Shown one piece after another: positions 27,300 through 36,031 of a stretch of 64,000 bases of DNA (positions are counted from its first letter, which is position 1; each line of letters begins with the position of its first letter). Made by a program: the position numbers and the translations under genes. The DNA comes from Streptomyces sp. NBC_00523 (lineage in GTDB: Bacteria; Actinomycetota; Actinomycetes; Streptomycetales; Streptomycetaceae). The stretch spans positions 3,286,001 through 3,350,000 of the forward strand of contig NZ_CP107836.1 in the NCBI RefSeq assembly GCF_036346615.1. Reading direction: 5' to 3'. Below the pieces are notes generated by a model, which did no database searches, was not told the origin of the DNA, and saw only the letters and a program-made list of their open reading frames with translations.

Positions 27300-28724
27300 A
27301 TGCCGCTCCACCGGGGCTCCGCGCACGAGGGCGAACCGTCGATCAAGCAGCGCAAACTGGCGCTCAACCCGTTCTACGGGGTCGCCGACCCGGTCGCCGG
27401 GATGGAGGCGGCCCCGCCCCGGCACCGGATGCCGGACGGACCGCTGCCGCCCCACACCGCGTACGGGCTCGTCCACGACGAGCTGATGCTGGACGGCAAC
27501 TCGCGGCTCAACCTCGCCACCTTCGTCACCACCTGGATGGAGCCCCAGGCCGGGGTGCTGATGGGCGAGTGCCGCGACAAGAACATGATCGACAAGGACG
27601 AGTACCCGCGCACCGCCGAGCTGGAGCGGCGCTGTGTGTCGATGCTCGCCGACCTCTGGCACGCACCCGACCCCTCGGCGGCCGTCGGCTGTTCCACGAC
27701 CGGGTCCAGCGAGGCGTGCATGCTCGCCGCGATGGCGCTCAAACGCCGCTGGGCGGCCAGGAACGCCGACCGCTACCCGGCGAGCGCCAAGCCCAACCTC
27801 GTGATGGGGGTGAACGTGCAGGTGTGCTGGGAGAAGTTCTGCACGTTCTGGGAGGTCGAGCCGCGCCTCGTCCCCATGGAGGGCGACCGCTTCCACCTCG
27901 ACCCGCAGGCCGCCGTGGAGCTGTGCGACGAGAACACCATCGGCGTCGTCGGCATCCTCGGCTCCACCTTCGACGGCAGCTACGAGCCGGTCGCGGAGCT
28001 GTGCGCGGCCCTGGACGACCTCCAGGAGCGCACCGGTCTCGACATCCCCGTCCACGTCGACGGGGCCTCCGGCGCCATGGTCGCGCCGTTCCTCGACCCG
28101 GACCTGGTGTGGGACTTCCGGCTCCCCCGGGTCTCCTCCATCAACACCTCCGGCCACAAGTACGGCCTGGTCTACCCGGGCGTCGGCTGGGCGCTGTGGC
28201 GCTCGCCCGAGGAGCTGCCCGAGGAGCTGGTCTTCCGGGTGAACTACCTGGGCGGCGACATGCCCACCTTCGCGCTGAACTTCTCCCGGCCCGGCGCCCA
28301 GGTCGTCGCGCAGTACTACACCTTCCTGAGGCTGGGCCGGGACGGCTACCGGGCCGTGCAGCAGGCCGCCCGGGACGTGGCGACCGGGCTCGCCGCGCAG
28401 ATCGAGGAGCTGGGCGACTTCCGGCTGCTCACCCGGGGCGACCAGCTGCCCGTCTTCGCGCTCACCACCAAGCCGGAGGTGACGGCGTACGACGTCTTCG
28501 ACGTGTCACGGCGGCTGCGCGAACGCGGCTGGCTGGTGCCCGCGTACACCTTCCCCGCCAACCGGCAGGACCTCTCCGTACTCCGGATCGTGTGCCGCAA
28601 CGGCTTCTCGTCGGACCTGGCGGAACTGTTCCTGGAGGACCTGCGCCTCCTGATGCCCGAACTCCGCGCCCAGCCGCACCCGCTGACCAGGGACCAGAAC
28701 GCGGCCACGTCCTTCCACCACTGA
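27300..28724 (+). CDS. Glutamate decarboxylase
   Basis: 474-residue PLP-dependent group II decarboxylase converting glutamate to GABA with proton consumption. Substrate and cofactor segments are NLATFVTTWMEPQA, GCSTTGSSEACMLA, VHVDGASGAMVAPF and the PLP lysine in INTSGHKYG. Length is normal for bacterial GadB. ATG 27300 follows AAGGGCAGG; the adjacent GTG at 27297 is also possible. It lies 97 nt after the channel gene in the same direction, as acid-resistance decarboxylases often lie near transporters, but the channel is not a glutamate/GABA antiporter. Confidence 0.94.
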   Translation: MPLHRGSAHEGEPSIKQRKLALNPFYGVADPVAGMEAAPPRHRMPDGPLPPHTAYGLVHDELMLDGNSRLNLATFVTTWMEPQAGVLMGECRDKNMIDKDEYPRTAELERRCVSMLADLWHAPDPSAAVGCSTTGSSEACMLAAMALKRRWAARNADRYPASAKPNLVMGVNVQVCWEKFCTFWEVEPRLVPMEGDRFHLDPQAAVELCDENTIGVVGILGSTFDGSYEPVAELCAALDDLQERTGLDIPVHVDGASGAMVAPFLDPDLVWDFRLPRVSSINTSGHKYGLVYPGVGWALWRSPEELPEELVFRVNYLGGDMPTFALNFSRPGAQVVAQYYTFLRLGRDGYRAVQQAARDVATGLAAQIEELGDFRLLTRGDQLPVFALTTKPEVTAYDVFDVSRRLRERGWLVPAYTFPANRQDLSVLRIVCRNGFSSDLAELFLEDLRLLMPELRAQPHPLTRDQNAATSFHH

Positions 28725-28725
28725 A

Positions 28726-29343
28726 CTACCCGGTCGCGTACGGGTTCTCCTCGCCCTCCGCGAGTACGCCGACGAAGGCGTCACCCTCGCCCGCGAAGAC
28801 GTAGGCGCCGGCCTCGATCCGGGTGATCAGGCCGCGCGTCCACTCCGCGCCCGCGTCCGCCGAGTGGACCCAGAAGTTCATGACCTCGCCGATGTGGCCC
28901 AGCTGCTCCGGGCCGCCCTCGGGGAGGTAGTGCTCGGTGACGGCGGAGCGCCAGGCCGAGAGGTTCTCCAGGCGCTCCCGGAGCAGGGCGACCGCCTCGG
29001 CGCGTTCCAGGTCGACGATGAAGCCGATGCCCGCCGAGAGGACGTCCATCCGCTGGTCGTACGAGGTGAGCGAGGCGCGCAGCAGGGCGAAGTACTCCTC
29101 GGTGCCGCGCCCCGTGATCTCGTATTCGATGCGCGGCGGGCCGCCCGCGGTGCTCGGGGCCACCTCGTGGGCGAGGAGCATGTCCTGCTTCGCGAGCTGT
29201 TTCAGCGCGTGGTAGACGGAGCCGGGCTTGGCGTTGGACCACTCGTGGGCGCCCCAGTACTCCAGGTCGTTGCGGACCTGGTAGCCGTGGGCCCGGCCGT
29301 GCTGGCGCACGGCGCCGAGGACCAGCAGCCGGATCGCGGACAT
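28726..29343 (-). CDS. PadR family transcriptional regulator
   Basis: 205-residue PadR-type repressor. Winged-helix domain: IRLLVLGAVRQHGRAHGYQVRNDLEYWG, then the recognition region SVYHALKQLAKQDML and the wing EYEITGRGTEEYFALL. The C-terminal helical dimerisation domain is of the longer subfamily (about 100-190). ATG 29343 follows GGTGGAGGG. Its stop lies 1 nt from the convergent glutamate decarboxylase stop. The aldehyde dehydrogenase gene upstream on the same strand is a possible target. Confidence 0.92.
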   Translation of the reverse strand: MSAIRLLVLGAVRQHGRAHGYQVRNDLEYWGAHEWSNAKPGSVYHALKQLAKQDMLLAHEVAPSTAGGPPRIEYEITGRGTEEYFALLRASLTSYDQRMDVLSAGIGFIVDLERAEAVALLRERLENLSAWRSAVTEHYLPEGGPEQLGHIGEVMNFWVHSADAGAEWTRGLITRIEAGAYVFAGEGDAFVGVLAEGEENPYATG

Positions 29344-29400
29344 GCCCTCCACCTCTCTGGTCAACCCGTCGCCCACCCTAGCGGGCGGTGTAGGGCGAGG

Positions 29401-30858
29401 TCAGAAGGGGAAGACGCTGCGGCCGTGCTGGACGGAGATCCACTTCTGGGTGGTGAACGCGTCCACCGCCGCGTCCCCGTTCATCCGGCCCAGACCGGAG
29501 TCCTTCTCGCCGCCGAACGCGATGCCCGGATCGTCGTGCACGGTGGAGTCGTTGACGTGGAACATGCCGCTGCGGATGCGCTGGGCGAACCGGACGCCCC
29601 GCCCGGTGCGCGCGGTATGCACGGCGCCGCTGAGGCCGTACGGGCTGTCGTTGGCGATCCGCACCGCCTCGTCCTCGCCGTCGAAGGGCACCAGCAGCGC
29701 GACCGGGCCGAAGATCTCCTGGTGCAGCAGCGGGGAGTCCTCGGGCAGCCCGGTGAGCACGGTCGGCTCGATCAGATTGCCGCGCACCCGTCCGTGCACC
29801 GGGGCCTCGGCGCCCGCGGCGATCGCCTGGTCGACCAGGGCGGCCAGCGAGTCGGCGTGGAAGGTGTTGATGACGGGGCCGATATGGGTCTCCGGCTCGC
29901 GCGGGTCGCCGGTCCTGAGGGCGGCGACGCGGGCGCAGAACTTCTCGGTGAACGCGGCGGCCACCGCGCGGTCCACCAGGATGCGGTTGGCGGCCATGCA
30001 GACCTGGCCGGAGTAGACGAACCGGCTGAAGACTGCGGCGTCGACCGCGTAGTCGATGTCCGCGTCGTCCAGCACCACCAGGGCGCTGTTGCCGCTGAGT
30101 TCGAGAACGGTCCGCTTGAAGAGGGCGCCCGCGGTGGCGGCGACATGGCGGCCGACCCGGTCGGAGCCGACGAAGGAGATCACCTGGGGCACGGGGTGCT
30201 CGATGAAGGCGTCGCCGATCTCGGCTATGTCGGTGACGACCACGTTGAGCAGGCCGGCCGGCAGCCCGGCCTCCTCGAAGATCCTGGCGATCAGCCCGCC
30301 GCCGACCACGGGCGAGTTCTGGTTGGCCTTGACGACGACCGCGTTGCCGAGGGCGAGGGCCGGTGCGACCGACTTCATCGTCACCAGCAGGGGGAAGTTG
30401 AACGGGCCGACGACACCGACGACCCCGACGGGCAGCCGGTAGAGGAGGTTCTCCTTGCCGTCGGTGGTGGACGGCATGATGCGCCCCTCCGGGGCGAGCG
30501 TCTGGCGGGCGGCCTCGCGCAGGAACTCCTGGGTGAGGCTCAGCTCGTACTCGGCCTTGGAGCGGGTGCTGCCCAGCTCGTCGATGATCGCCTCGGTGAT
30601 CTCACCGGCCAGCTCCTCGGTGACCCGCAGCGCGCGCTCCAGGACGTCCCGGCGGTGGTACGGGCTCGCCGCCGCCCACTCGCCCTGCGCGCGCTCGGCG
30701 GCGCGGTAGGCGCTGTCCACCTCGGCGGCGGTGGCGATGGTGATCGCGGCGAGCTTCTCGCCGTTGTACGGATTGAAATCGATGATGTCCCAGGAGCCGG
30801 TGCCCGTCCGCCATTCACCGTCGATGTACTGGCCGGCCAGCTCTTGGAAGAAGGACAT
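29401..30858 (-). CDS. Aldehyde dehydrogenase family protein
   Basis: 485-residue NAD(P)-dependent dehydrogenase. Cofactor segment GPFNFPLLVTMKSVAPAL, catalytic glutamate in LELSGN and catalytic cysteine in YSGQVCMAANR are all present, as is the C-terminal FGGEKDSGLGR. The overall sequence resembles benzaldehyde/vanillin-type dehydrogenases, so an aromatic aldehyde substrate is a reasonable guess. ATG 30858 has AAGGGAT upstream; 14 extra codons to 30900 are possible but unsupported. A PadR regulator gene, a family often tied to phenolic compounds, follows it. Confidence 0.93.
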   Translation of the reverse strand: MSFFQELAGQYIDGEWRTGTGSWDIIDFNPYNGEKLAAITIATAAEVDSAYRAAERAQGEWAAASPYHRRDVLERALRVTEELAGEITEAIIDELGSTRSKAEYELSLTQEFLREAARQTLAPEGRIMPSTTDGKENLLYRLPVGVVGVVGPFNFPLLVTMKSVAPALALGNAVVVKANQNSPVVGGGLIARIFEEAGLPAGLLNVVVTDIAEIGDAFIEHPVPQVISFVGSDRVGRHVAATAGALFKRTVLELSGNSALVVLDDADIDYAVDAAVFSRFVYSGQVCMAANRILVDRAVAAAFTEKFCARVAALRTGDPREPETHIGPVINTFHADSLAALVDQAIAAGAEAPVHGRVRGNLIEPTVLTGLPEDSPLLHQEIFGPVALLVPFDGEDEAVRIANDSPYGLSGAVHTARTGRGVRFAQRIRSGMFHVNDSTVHDDPGIAFGGEKDSGLGRMNGDAAVDAFTTQKWISVQHGRSVFPF

Positions 30859-30912
30859 GCGATCCCTTAACTCAGGTGCAGACTCCTGTAGGAGCGCCAT
30901 CGTACTGAAAAT

Positions 30913-31776
30913 TCAGGAGAGTTGGAGAAGTCCTCGGAGCAGGTCACGACTCTCCTCCGGGTCAGGGCACTCCTCGTGGAGCCGCGTCATCGCCTTTTCG
31001 TACTGGGCGACTTCCTCGTCCTTGTCCAGATAGAGCGCGCTCGTCAGCTGCTCCAAATACACGATGTCCGACAGATCGGATTCCGGGAATCGCAGCATGG
31101 TGAACGATCCGCTCTCTCCGGAGTGGCCGCCGAAACTGAACGGCATCACCTGGAGCGTGATGTTCGGTTGTTCCGACATATCGATCAGATGCCGCAATTG
31201 CGCCCGCATCACTTCACGTCCACCGTACGGGCGGCGCAGCGCCGCCTCGTCCAGTACGGCGTGGAAGCGGGGCGCCCGTTCGGAGACGAGGACCTTCTGC
31301 CGTTCGAGGCGCAGGGCGACGCGGCGCTCGATCTCGGCGGGCGGCGCGCCGCGCATGCCCCGGGAGACGACCGCGTGGGCGTAGTCCTCGGTCTGGAGCA
31401 GTCCGTGCACGAACTGGACCTCGTAGATCCTGATGAGCGAGGCCGCACCCTCCAGACCGACGTACGTCTGGAACCAGCCGGGCAGTACATCCCCGTAACT
31501 GTGCCACCAGCCCGCCACGTTGGCCTCACGGGCCAGGGCGAGCAGGGAGTCGCGCTCCGCCTCGTCCGTGACGCCGTAGAGCGTGAGCAGATCCTCGACG
31601 TCCCTGGCCTTGAAGCTCACCCGTCCCAACTCCATGCGGCTGATCTTCGATTCGGAGGCCCGGATCGAGTAGCCGGCCGCCTCGCGCGTGATGCCTCGCG
31701 AGTCACGCAGTCTCCTGAGCTGAGAGCCCAGCAGGATGCGCCGCACCACGGACCCACTCGACTCGCCTGCCGCCAC
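30913..31776 (-). CDS. XRE-family regulator with DUF5753 domain (WhiJ/Scr1-like)
   Basis: 287 residues. An N-terminal helix-turn-helix (about 12-70: LGSQLRRLRDSRGITREAAG and SESKISRMELGR) precedes the DUF5753 domain typical of Streptomyces WhiJ-like proteins (YVGLEGAASLIRIYE, FVHGLLQTEDYA, FSFGGHSGESGSF). Such regulators act with a DUF397 partner and often an RsbW-like ATPase; both are encoded to the right here. GTG 31776 has GGGAGGG about 9 nt upstream. It is divergent from the ATPase gene across a 326-nt gap that carries an iterated element at 31962. Confidence 0.93.
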   Translation of the reverse strand: MAAGESSGSVVRRILLGSQLRRLRDSRGITREAAGYSIRASESKISRMELGRVSFKARDVEDLLTLYGVTDEAERDSLLALAREANVAGWWHSYGDVLPGWFQTYVGLEGAASLIRIYEVQFVHGLLQTEDYAHAVVSRGMRGAPPAEIERRVALRLERQKVLVSERAPRFHAVLDEAALRRPYGGREVMRAQLRHLIDMSEQPNITLQVMPFSFGGHSGESGSFTMLRFPESDLSDIVYLEQLTSALYLDKDEEVAQYEKAMTRLHEECPDPEESRDLLRGLLQLS

Positions 31777-31961
31777 TGGTCCCAACCCTCCCCATCGCTT
31801 CCTGGCACCGGGGCTCCCCCTGAACCCCAAGTGCCGGATTCTGCCATCAAAACGCTTCGCCCCGTACTCATTCGATTACGGAAATGGGAAGAGCTTGGGG
31901 AGACGCCGAAACCGGGACGGGGAAGAAATGAGCAAGAACCGGACGGCGTCGGACAGGTCAG

Positions 31962-32006
31962 GCGCGTGCACGTGCATCTGCCCTTGCATCTGCTGTGCGC
32001 ATTCGG
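31962..32006 (+). promoter_or_regulatory. Iterated 12-bp upstream element, copy 1
   Basis: GTGCACGTGCATCTGCCC is followed by TTGCATCTGCTG and a decayed third unit, giving a 12-bp period around TGCATCYGC. It lies 97-141 nt upstream of the ATPase gene. A homologous copy sits in the same orientation upstream of the DUF397 gene (33031-33071). Apart from this, the 31777-32102 gap holds only a short Cys-rich open frame from 31928, which I judge non-coding. Confidence 0.7.
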
Positions 32007-32102
32007 AACCATGGAGCCCGCGCACCTGCGTTCTCGTTCGTGTTGTGCCGCTGTCGCCGGTACGGAGTACCGGTCCAGCCGCGATTCCCGGGAGTGCCTC
32101 GC

Positions 32103-32624
32103 ATGGGGACGAATGGATCGACGATGCTCGAGCCGTTACGGCAGGGGCTTCCTCCCATCGACCCCTCGGCCGTCTCCGGGTCGGCCACCTGCACCCTGCC
32201 ACCGCACTACGAAGCGGTCGGCGGCGCGCGGCAGTTCACCCGGTCCACGCTGGGCGGATGGGGGCTGAGCGAGCGCTTCGACGATGTCGCCCTCGTCGTC
32301 TCCGAGCTGGTCACCAACGCCCTGCGGCACGCCCTGCCGGCCGACGCCCCGCGCGAGCCCCAGGAGCCGCCCGTACGGCTGCACCTGATGCGCTGGACCT
32401 CGCGGCTGGTGTGCGCGGTGCGCGATCCCAGTCAGGCGAGCCCGGTCGCCTCCGAGGCGGCGGACTCCGCCGAGTCGGGGCGGGGGCTGTTCCTGGTGGA
32501 GTCCTTCAGCGACTGCTGGGGCTGGCACCCCTCCCCCGTACTGACCACCGAGAGCGCGCCGGGCACGGCGGCTTCCCGAGGCAAGGTCGTCTGGGCTCTG
32601 TTCAGACTGACCGACCCGGTGTGA
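32103..32624 (+). CDS. RsbW-like ATP-binding (anti-sigma-type serine kinase) protein
   Basis: 173-residue GHKL-fold protein. The N-box is VVSELVTNALRHA and the G-box region is ESGRGLFLVESFSDCWGW. There is an N-terminal TCTLPPHYEAVGGARQFTR strand typical of the HATPase_c_2 family in Streptomyces. Such proteins bind ATP and may phosphorylate an anti-anti-sigma or act as partner switches; in WhiJ-type loci their role is unsettled. ATG 32103 has GGGAG 8 nt upstream. It belongs with the XRE gene (divergent) and the DUF397 gene (convergent). Confidence 0.9.
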   Translation: MGTNGSTMLEPLRQGLPPIDPSAVSGSATCTLPPHYEAVGGARQFTRSTLGGWGLSERFDDVALVVSELVTNALRHALPADAPREPQEPPVRLHLMRWTSRLVCAVRDPSQASPVASEAADSAESGRGLFLVESFSDCWGWHPSPVLTTESAPGTAASRGKVVWALFRLTDPV

Positions 32625-32727
32625 ACGGGGGCGGTGCGACCGGCCGGCGCACCGCGTGACACACCGCCCGAGGGTCGGACACCGCTGGATTCCCGCGGGG
32701 TTCGGCCCTCTGTGGTGTACGGGGCCG

Positions 32728-32964
32728 TCAGCCCACCAGGTGGTCGAACTCGCCGTCCTTCACGCCGAGGAGCAGCGCCTCTATCTCGGCCGGCGTGTAG
32801 ACCAGCGCCGGCCCGTCCGGGTGGCGCGAATTACGCATCGCCACATCTCCGTCGGGCAGTTTCGCGAACTCCACGCAGGACCCCTGGGAGTTGCTGTGTC
32901 TGCTCTTCTGCCAGACGACTCCGCGAAGCTCTGTGGCCGCCATGCCGTTGTACACGTGGTGCAC
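32728..32964 (-). CDS. DUF397 protein (Scr2/BldB-neighbour type)
   Basis: 78-residue DUF397 protein with the characteristic VVWQKSRHSNSQGSCVEFAK, VAMRNSRHPDGPALVYTPAE and the end segment DGEFDHLVG. Partners of XRE-DUF5753 regulators; the pair has been described as a toxin-antitoxin-like or regulatory couple (Scr1/Scr2) affecting antibiotic production. GTG 32964 (VHHVYNGMAATEL) follows GGGGAG by 6 nt; the ATG 7 codons later lacks a site. A TATGAT -10 and an iterated element lie upstream. Confidence 0.92.
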   Translation of the reverse strand: MHHVYNGMAATELRGVVWQKSRHSNSQGSCVEFAKLPDGDVAMRNSRHPDGPALVYTPAEIEALLLGVKDGEFDHLVG

Positions 32965-33008
32965 AGGACGCTCCCCGAGTTGCAAGGTGCAAGTGTCAAC
33001 TGTCCCGG

Positions 33009-33037
33009 ATCATAGCTGTGTTCAATTCCCGATGCAT
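33009..33037 (-). promoter_or_regulatory. Promoter of the DUF397 gene
   Basis: Leftward TATGAT (33014-33009) with 17 nt to ATGCAT (33037-33032), which lies inside the iterated element. The near-perfect -10 with a poor -35 embedded in repeats is what an activator-dependent promoter would look like. Predicted leader of about 38 nt. Confidence 0.6.
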
Positions 33038-33071
33038 GGGCGGATGCACGGGCGGATGCACGTGCACGCGG
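33031..33071 (-). promoter_or_regulatory. Iterated 12-bp upstream element, copy 2
   Basis: On the minus strand GTGCACGTGCATCCGCCC, GTGCATCCGCCC and ATGCATCGGGAA follow at 12-bp intervals. It matches copy 1 upstream of the ATPase gene in the same orientation relative to its downstream gene and reaches the -35 of the DUF397 promoter. Confidence 0.75.
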
Positions 33072-33213
33072 GGTGTCGCCGTGATTACAGCTCCCGCCCA
33101 TAGAGACGTGTGAACGGCCTCTCCGGCTCCCGATTCCGGGAGTTGACTTCTCGGCACCCCCTGCGACCCACTGGTAGCTTGGATGGCCATTCGTCTTCCA
33201 GGGGGAATTCCAC

Positions 33214-33723
33214 ATGCACAAAATCGCACGTACCGGCGCAGTCCTCGCGACCGGACTGCTGGCCGCGCTCGCGCTCACCGGTTGCGGAAGCGACGGCGAC
33301 AAGGACGACTCGGGCAAGGATTCCGGGTCCAGCACGAGCCCCACGACGGGCGGCGGCGGCGACGCGGACAGCAGCACCGGGGGCGGCTCCGCGGGCGACG
33401 CGAAGGCGCTGGAGGGCGCCTGGTCGGGCAAGACCGACGACGGCCAGCCGGTGGTGCTGTCCGTGGCCGCCGGGCAGGCCGTCGTCCTCGCCGACGCCCA
33501 TGTCTGCACGGGCACCGTCTCGGGCGAGGGCAAGCCGGCCCTGGAGCTGAAGTGCGCCGACGGCGACACCACCCGGATCACGGGCGAGGTCGAGTCCAAC
33601 GACGGCAAGACCGTCGTGGTCGCGTGGGGCAGCGGAACGAAGGACACACTGAAGAAGACCGACTCGGACGCACTGGAGGGCATCCCCGACATCCCCGGCA
33701 TGTCGGACCTGCCGACGCCGTGA
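33214..33723 (+). CDS. Small secreted lipoprotein of unknown function
   Basis: 169 residues with a signal peptide (MHKIARTGAVLATGLLAALA) and lipobox LTGC, then a low-complexity Asp/Ser/Gly/Thr linker (about 25-60). A small compact domain follows (EGAWSGKTDDGQPVVLSVAAG to VEVSN-like strands, two cysteines in HVCTGTV and LELKCADG that could pair). The domain looks like a short beta-barrel; I recognise no named family. ATG 33214 follows AGGGGGA. It probably sits on the outer membrane face. Confidence 0.85.
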   Translation: MHKIARTGAVLATGLLAALALTGCGSDGDKDDSGKDSGSSTSPTTGGGGDADSSTGGGSAGDAKALEGAWSGKTDDGQPVVLSVAAGQAVVLADAHVCTGTVSGEGKPALELKCADGDTTRITGEVESNDGKTVVVAWGSGTKDTLKKTDSDALEGIPDIPGMSDLPTP

Positions 33724-33757
33724 CGCCGTGACGCCGCGGGGCTTTCCGGGCCCGACC

Positions 33758-33833
33758 TAGGGCGTGCCCGGAAAGTCCCGTCGTACGCCCGAAGGGCGTC
33801 GCGGGCCAGACGGGACTTTTCGGGCGCGCCCTA
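33758..33833. repeat. Palindromic repeat, short member (also a likely bidirectional terminator)
   Basis: 76-bp element with 25-bp arms differing at two positions; the outer part is TAGGGCGTGCCCGG and the inner part AAGTCCCGTC, with TACGCCCGAAGGGCGT near the centre. It lies between the lipoprotein stop and, on its right edge, the stop codon of the FUSC gene. The inner sequence recurs in the longer element at 56949-57127. Confidence 0.85.
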
Positions 33834-35969
33834 AGAGGCCAGGCCCCGTGAGAAGTCCTCCAGCGCGTCGAGGAGCAGGGCCACGTTGTTGCGTACGAGA
33901 CCGGCCCCGGCGGAGGGCGGCGCACCGCCCTCCGCCGCCTCCTCCTCGCGCGCCCGGCTCTCCGCGTCCCAGCGCTCCAGCGCCTCCCGCACCGGCGTCC
34001 AGTCCGGCACCCGCCGCTCCCGCACCGCCTTGGCACCCCGGTCCGTGGTCCGGCGCAGCGCCTCGGCCAGCGCGGCCGCCCCCGGCACGGGCGTGGCCCC
34101 GCGGCGCGGGATGTGGGCCTCCAGCAGCATCGCGACCCGGCCGAGCTGGGCCAGGGAGTGCTGGGTGGCGTCGGCGGCGGCGTGCGAGAGGCCCCGGTGG
34201 CGCACCGGTTCGTGCCGGGCCGTCGCCACCGCCTCCTGCCAGGCGACCCGGGCCTCGCGGGTGGCGAGCAGGGCGTGCCGCACATCGCCCCGGCCACGTT
34301 CGGCCGGGTCCGCGTACTGGTCCACGACCGCCGCCGCGTACCGGCCGTCCGCCTTCAGCCAGTCGCCGAGCCGGGTCCGCAGGCGCGGGGTCTCCCAGGC
34401 CGGGTAGACGGCGTACGAGATCATCGCCAGGAGCCCGCCGCCCAGGGTGAGGAGCACCCGCTCGAACACCGTCTGGGACAGGTCGTCGCCGGCCATGCCG
34501 AGCAGGAAGACGACATAGGCGCCGACGCACGCCTGGGCGACCGCGTAGCCGGTCCGCATCAGCAGGTACATCAGCAGGGCGCAGCCCACGGCGAGGGCGG
34601 CGAGCGGTCCGGTGCCCGGGTGCGCGGCCTCCACGATCGCGGAGGCGAGGAAGACGCCGACGAGGGTGCCGCCGAACCGGGCGACCGCGCGGGAGTACGT
34701 CTGCGAGAACTCCGGGCGCATCACCATCACGGCCGCCAGGGGCGCCCAGTAGCCGTGTCCGAGCGGCAGCAGGCGGCCCAGGAGGTAGCCGACCGCGGCG
34801 ACGGCGGAGAGCCGGATCGCGTGCCGCAGGATCGGGGAGCCGTGGTGCACCTCGCGGCGCATCGCCCCGACGACGACCGGTGCGAGGCGCAGCAGTCCGG
34901 GGCGCGGGTGGTGCTCGGCGGGGAGCCGGCTCTCCTTGATGGCGTCGGCGGCCTCCTCGGCCCCGGCCCGCTCCTCCTTGGTGCCGTCGCCCTCGGCGGC
35001 CTCGATGACGTCGGAGAGCAGGGCGGCGAGCCGGTCGGCGGCGCGCAGCGGCGGTCCGGCGAGCAGGGCCCCGGTGTCGGGGGTCTTCAGCGCGGCGACG
35101 GCCGGGGCGGGCAGCTTGACCGGGTCGCCCTTGCGGATCGCCCGGGCGGCCGCGTCGAGCAGCGATCCGGCGGCGGCCAGCAGCTCGCGGACGCGGTCGC
35201 GCTCGGGGCCCTCGGCGGGCACGCCCATGGCCGGGTCGGCGAGCGAGGCCAGGACCGGCCTGATGCGTTCGGCGACCCCGCGTGAGCCGTGCAGTTCGGC
35301 GGGTCGGCGGCGGGCCTCGCGGGCGGTGACGGCGGCGGCCCGGCGCGCGAGCATCAGCGGCTCCGGGTCGAAGTGGGCGACCGGGTCGTGGCGCAGCCGC
35401 CGGGCGTAGTCGGCCTCGGCGGCCAGCGCGTCGGCGAGCGCGTCGCGCTGGGCGCCCCATCTGCGGATCGGGAAGAGCACGATCAGCGCCGCCTGGACCA
35501 CCCCGCCGAACATGATCATCGCGCCGTGCAGGGCCGCCTGGGCGACGGAGGTCGGCAGGGTGATGGTCACGAGCATGATCGCGACGTTGGACGCGGCGAT
35601 GATCCCGCCGGTCGGGCCCGCCGCCCAGGCGAGCCCGGCGAGGAAGGTCCAGAGGATCAGGAGGACCACGAAGAGCAGGAGATGGGTGCCGGTCACATAG
35701 CCCACGAAGGTGGACAGACCGAGGCTGAATCCGGAGATCAGGGCGAGGACGGGGCGGGGGCGCCAGCTGCGCTGGAAGGTGGCGATGGCGGCCTGGAACG
35801 CGCCGAACGCGGAGCTGGCGGCGACCACGGGACCGAACAGCGCGAGGCCGACCCCGATGACCAGGGCGAGCCCGGCCGCGCCGCGCACCGCGACCAGGGG
35901 TTCGAGGCGCCGCCGCTCGATCTTCAGGCCGGTGCGGGCGGTCTCCTTCAGCGCCCGGAGCCAGCTCAT
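33831..35969 (-). CDS. FUSC-family aromatic acid exporter-like membrane protein
   Basis: 712 residues in the fusaric-acid-resistance/YccS-like layout: an N-terminal bundle of about six helices (28-170), a cytoplasmic helical domain (about 175-370), a second bundle of about five to six helices (375-510, containing GHGYWAPLAAVMVMRPEFSQTYSRA with the FUSC-like core), and a C-terminal cytoplasmic domain. Such proteins export aromatic or amphipathic acids; the substrate here is unknown. Its stop codon lies inside the right edge of the 33758 palindrome. ATG 35969 gives MSWLRALKETAR. Confidence 0.85.
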   Translation of the reverse strand: MSWLRALKETARTGLKIERRRLEPLVAVRGAAGLALVIGVGLALFGPVVAASSAFGAFQAAIATFQRSWRPRPVLALISGFSLGLSTFVGYVTGTHLLLFVVLLILWTFLAGLAWAAGPTGGIIAASNVAIMLVTITLPTSVAQAALHGAMIMFGGVVQAALIVLFPIRRWGAQRDALADALAAEADYARRLRHDPVAHFDPEPLMLARRAAAVTAREARRRPAELHGSRGVAERIRPVLASLADPAMGVPAEGPERDRVRELLAAAGSLLDAAARAIRKGDPVKLPAPAVAALKTPDTGALLAGPPLRAADRLAALLSDVIEAAEGDGTKEERAGAEEAADAIKESRLPAEHHPRPGLLRLAPVVVGAMRREVHHGSPILRHAIRLSAVAAVGYLLGRLLPLGHGYWAPLAAVMVMRPEFSQTYSRAVARFGGTLVGVFLASAIVEAAHPGTGPLAALAVGCALLMYLLMRTGYAVAQACVGAYVVFLLGMAGDDLSQTVFERVLLTLGGGLLAMISYAVYPAWETPRLRTRLGDWLKADGRYAAAVVDQYADPAERGRGDVRHALLATREARVAWQEAVATARHEPVRHRGLSHAAADATQHSLAQLGRVAMLLEAHIPRRGATPVPGAAALAEALRRTTDRGAKAVRERRVPDWTPVREALERWDAESRAREEEAAEGGAPPSAGAGLVRNNVALLLDALEDFSRGLAS

Positions 35970-36031
35970 GTGCCGAGCCTAACCGGAACCGCCGTTTTGC
36001 CCGAGTTATGGGGGTTGAACGGCGGCGGCGT

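Noticed and set aside
31928..32200. Open frame with Cys-rich start (CTCICPCICC) between the XRE and ATPase genes
   Set aside because: The cysteines come from the iterated 12-bp element, and the frame then runs through the ATPase gene in another frame with Arg-rich, non-protein-like composition.
33031..33071. CRISPR-like array
   Set aside because: Units are only 12 bp with no spacers and no cas genes nearby; it fits a regulatory iteron instead.
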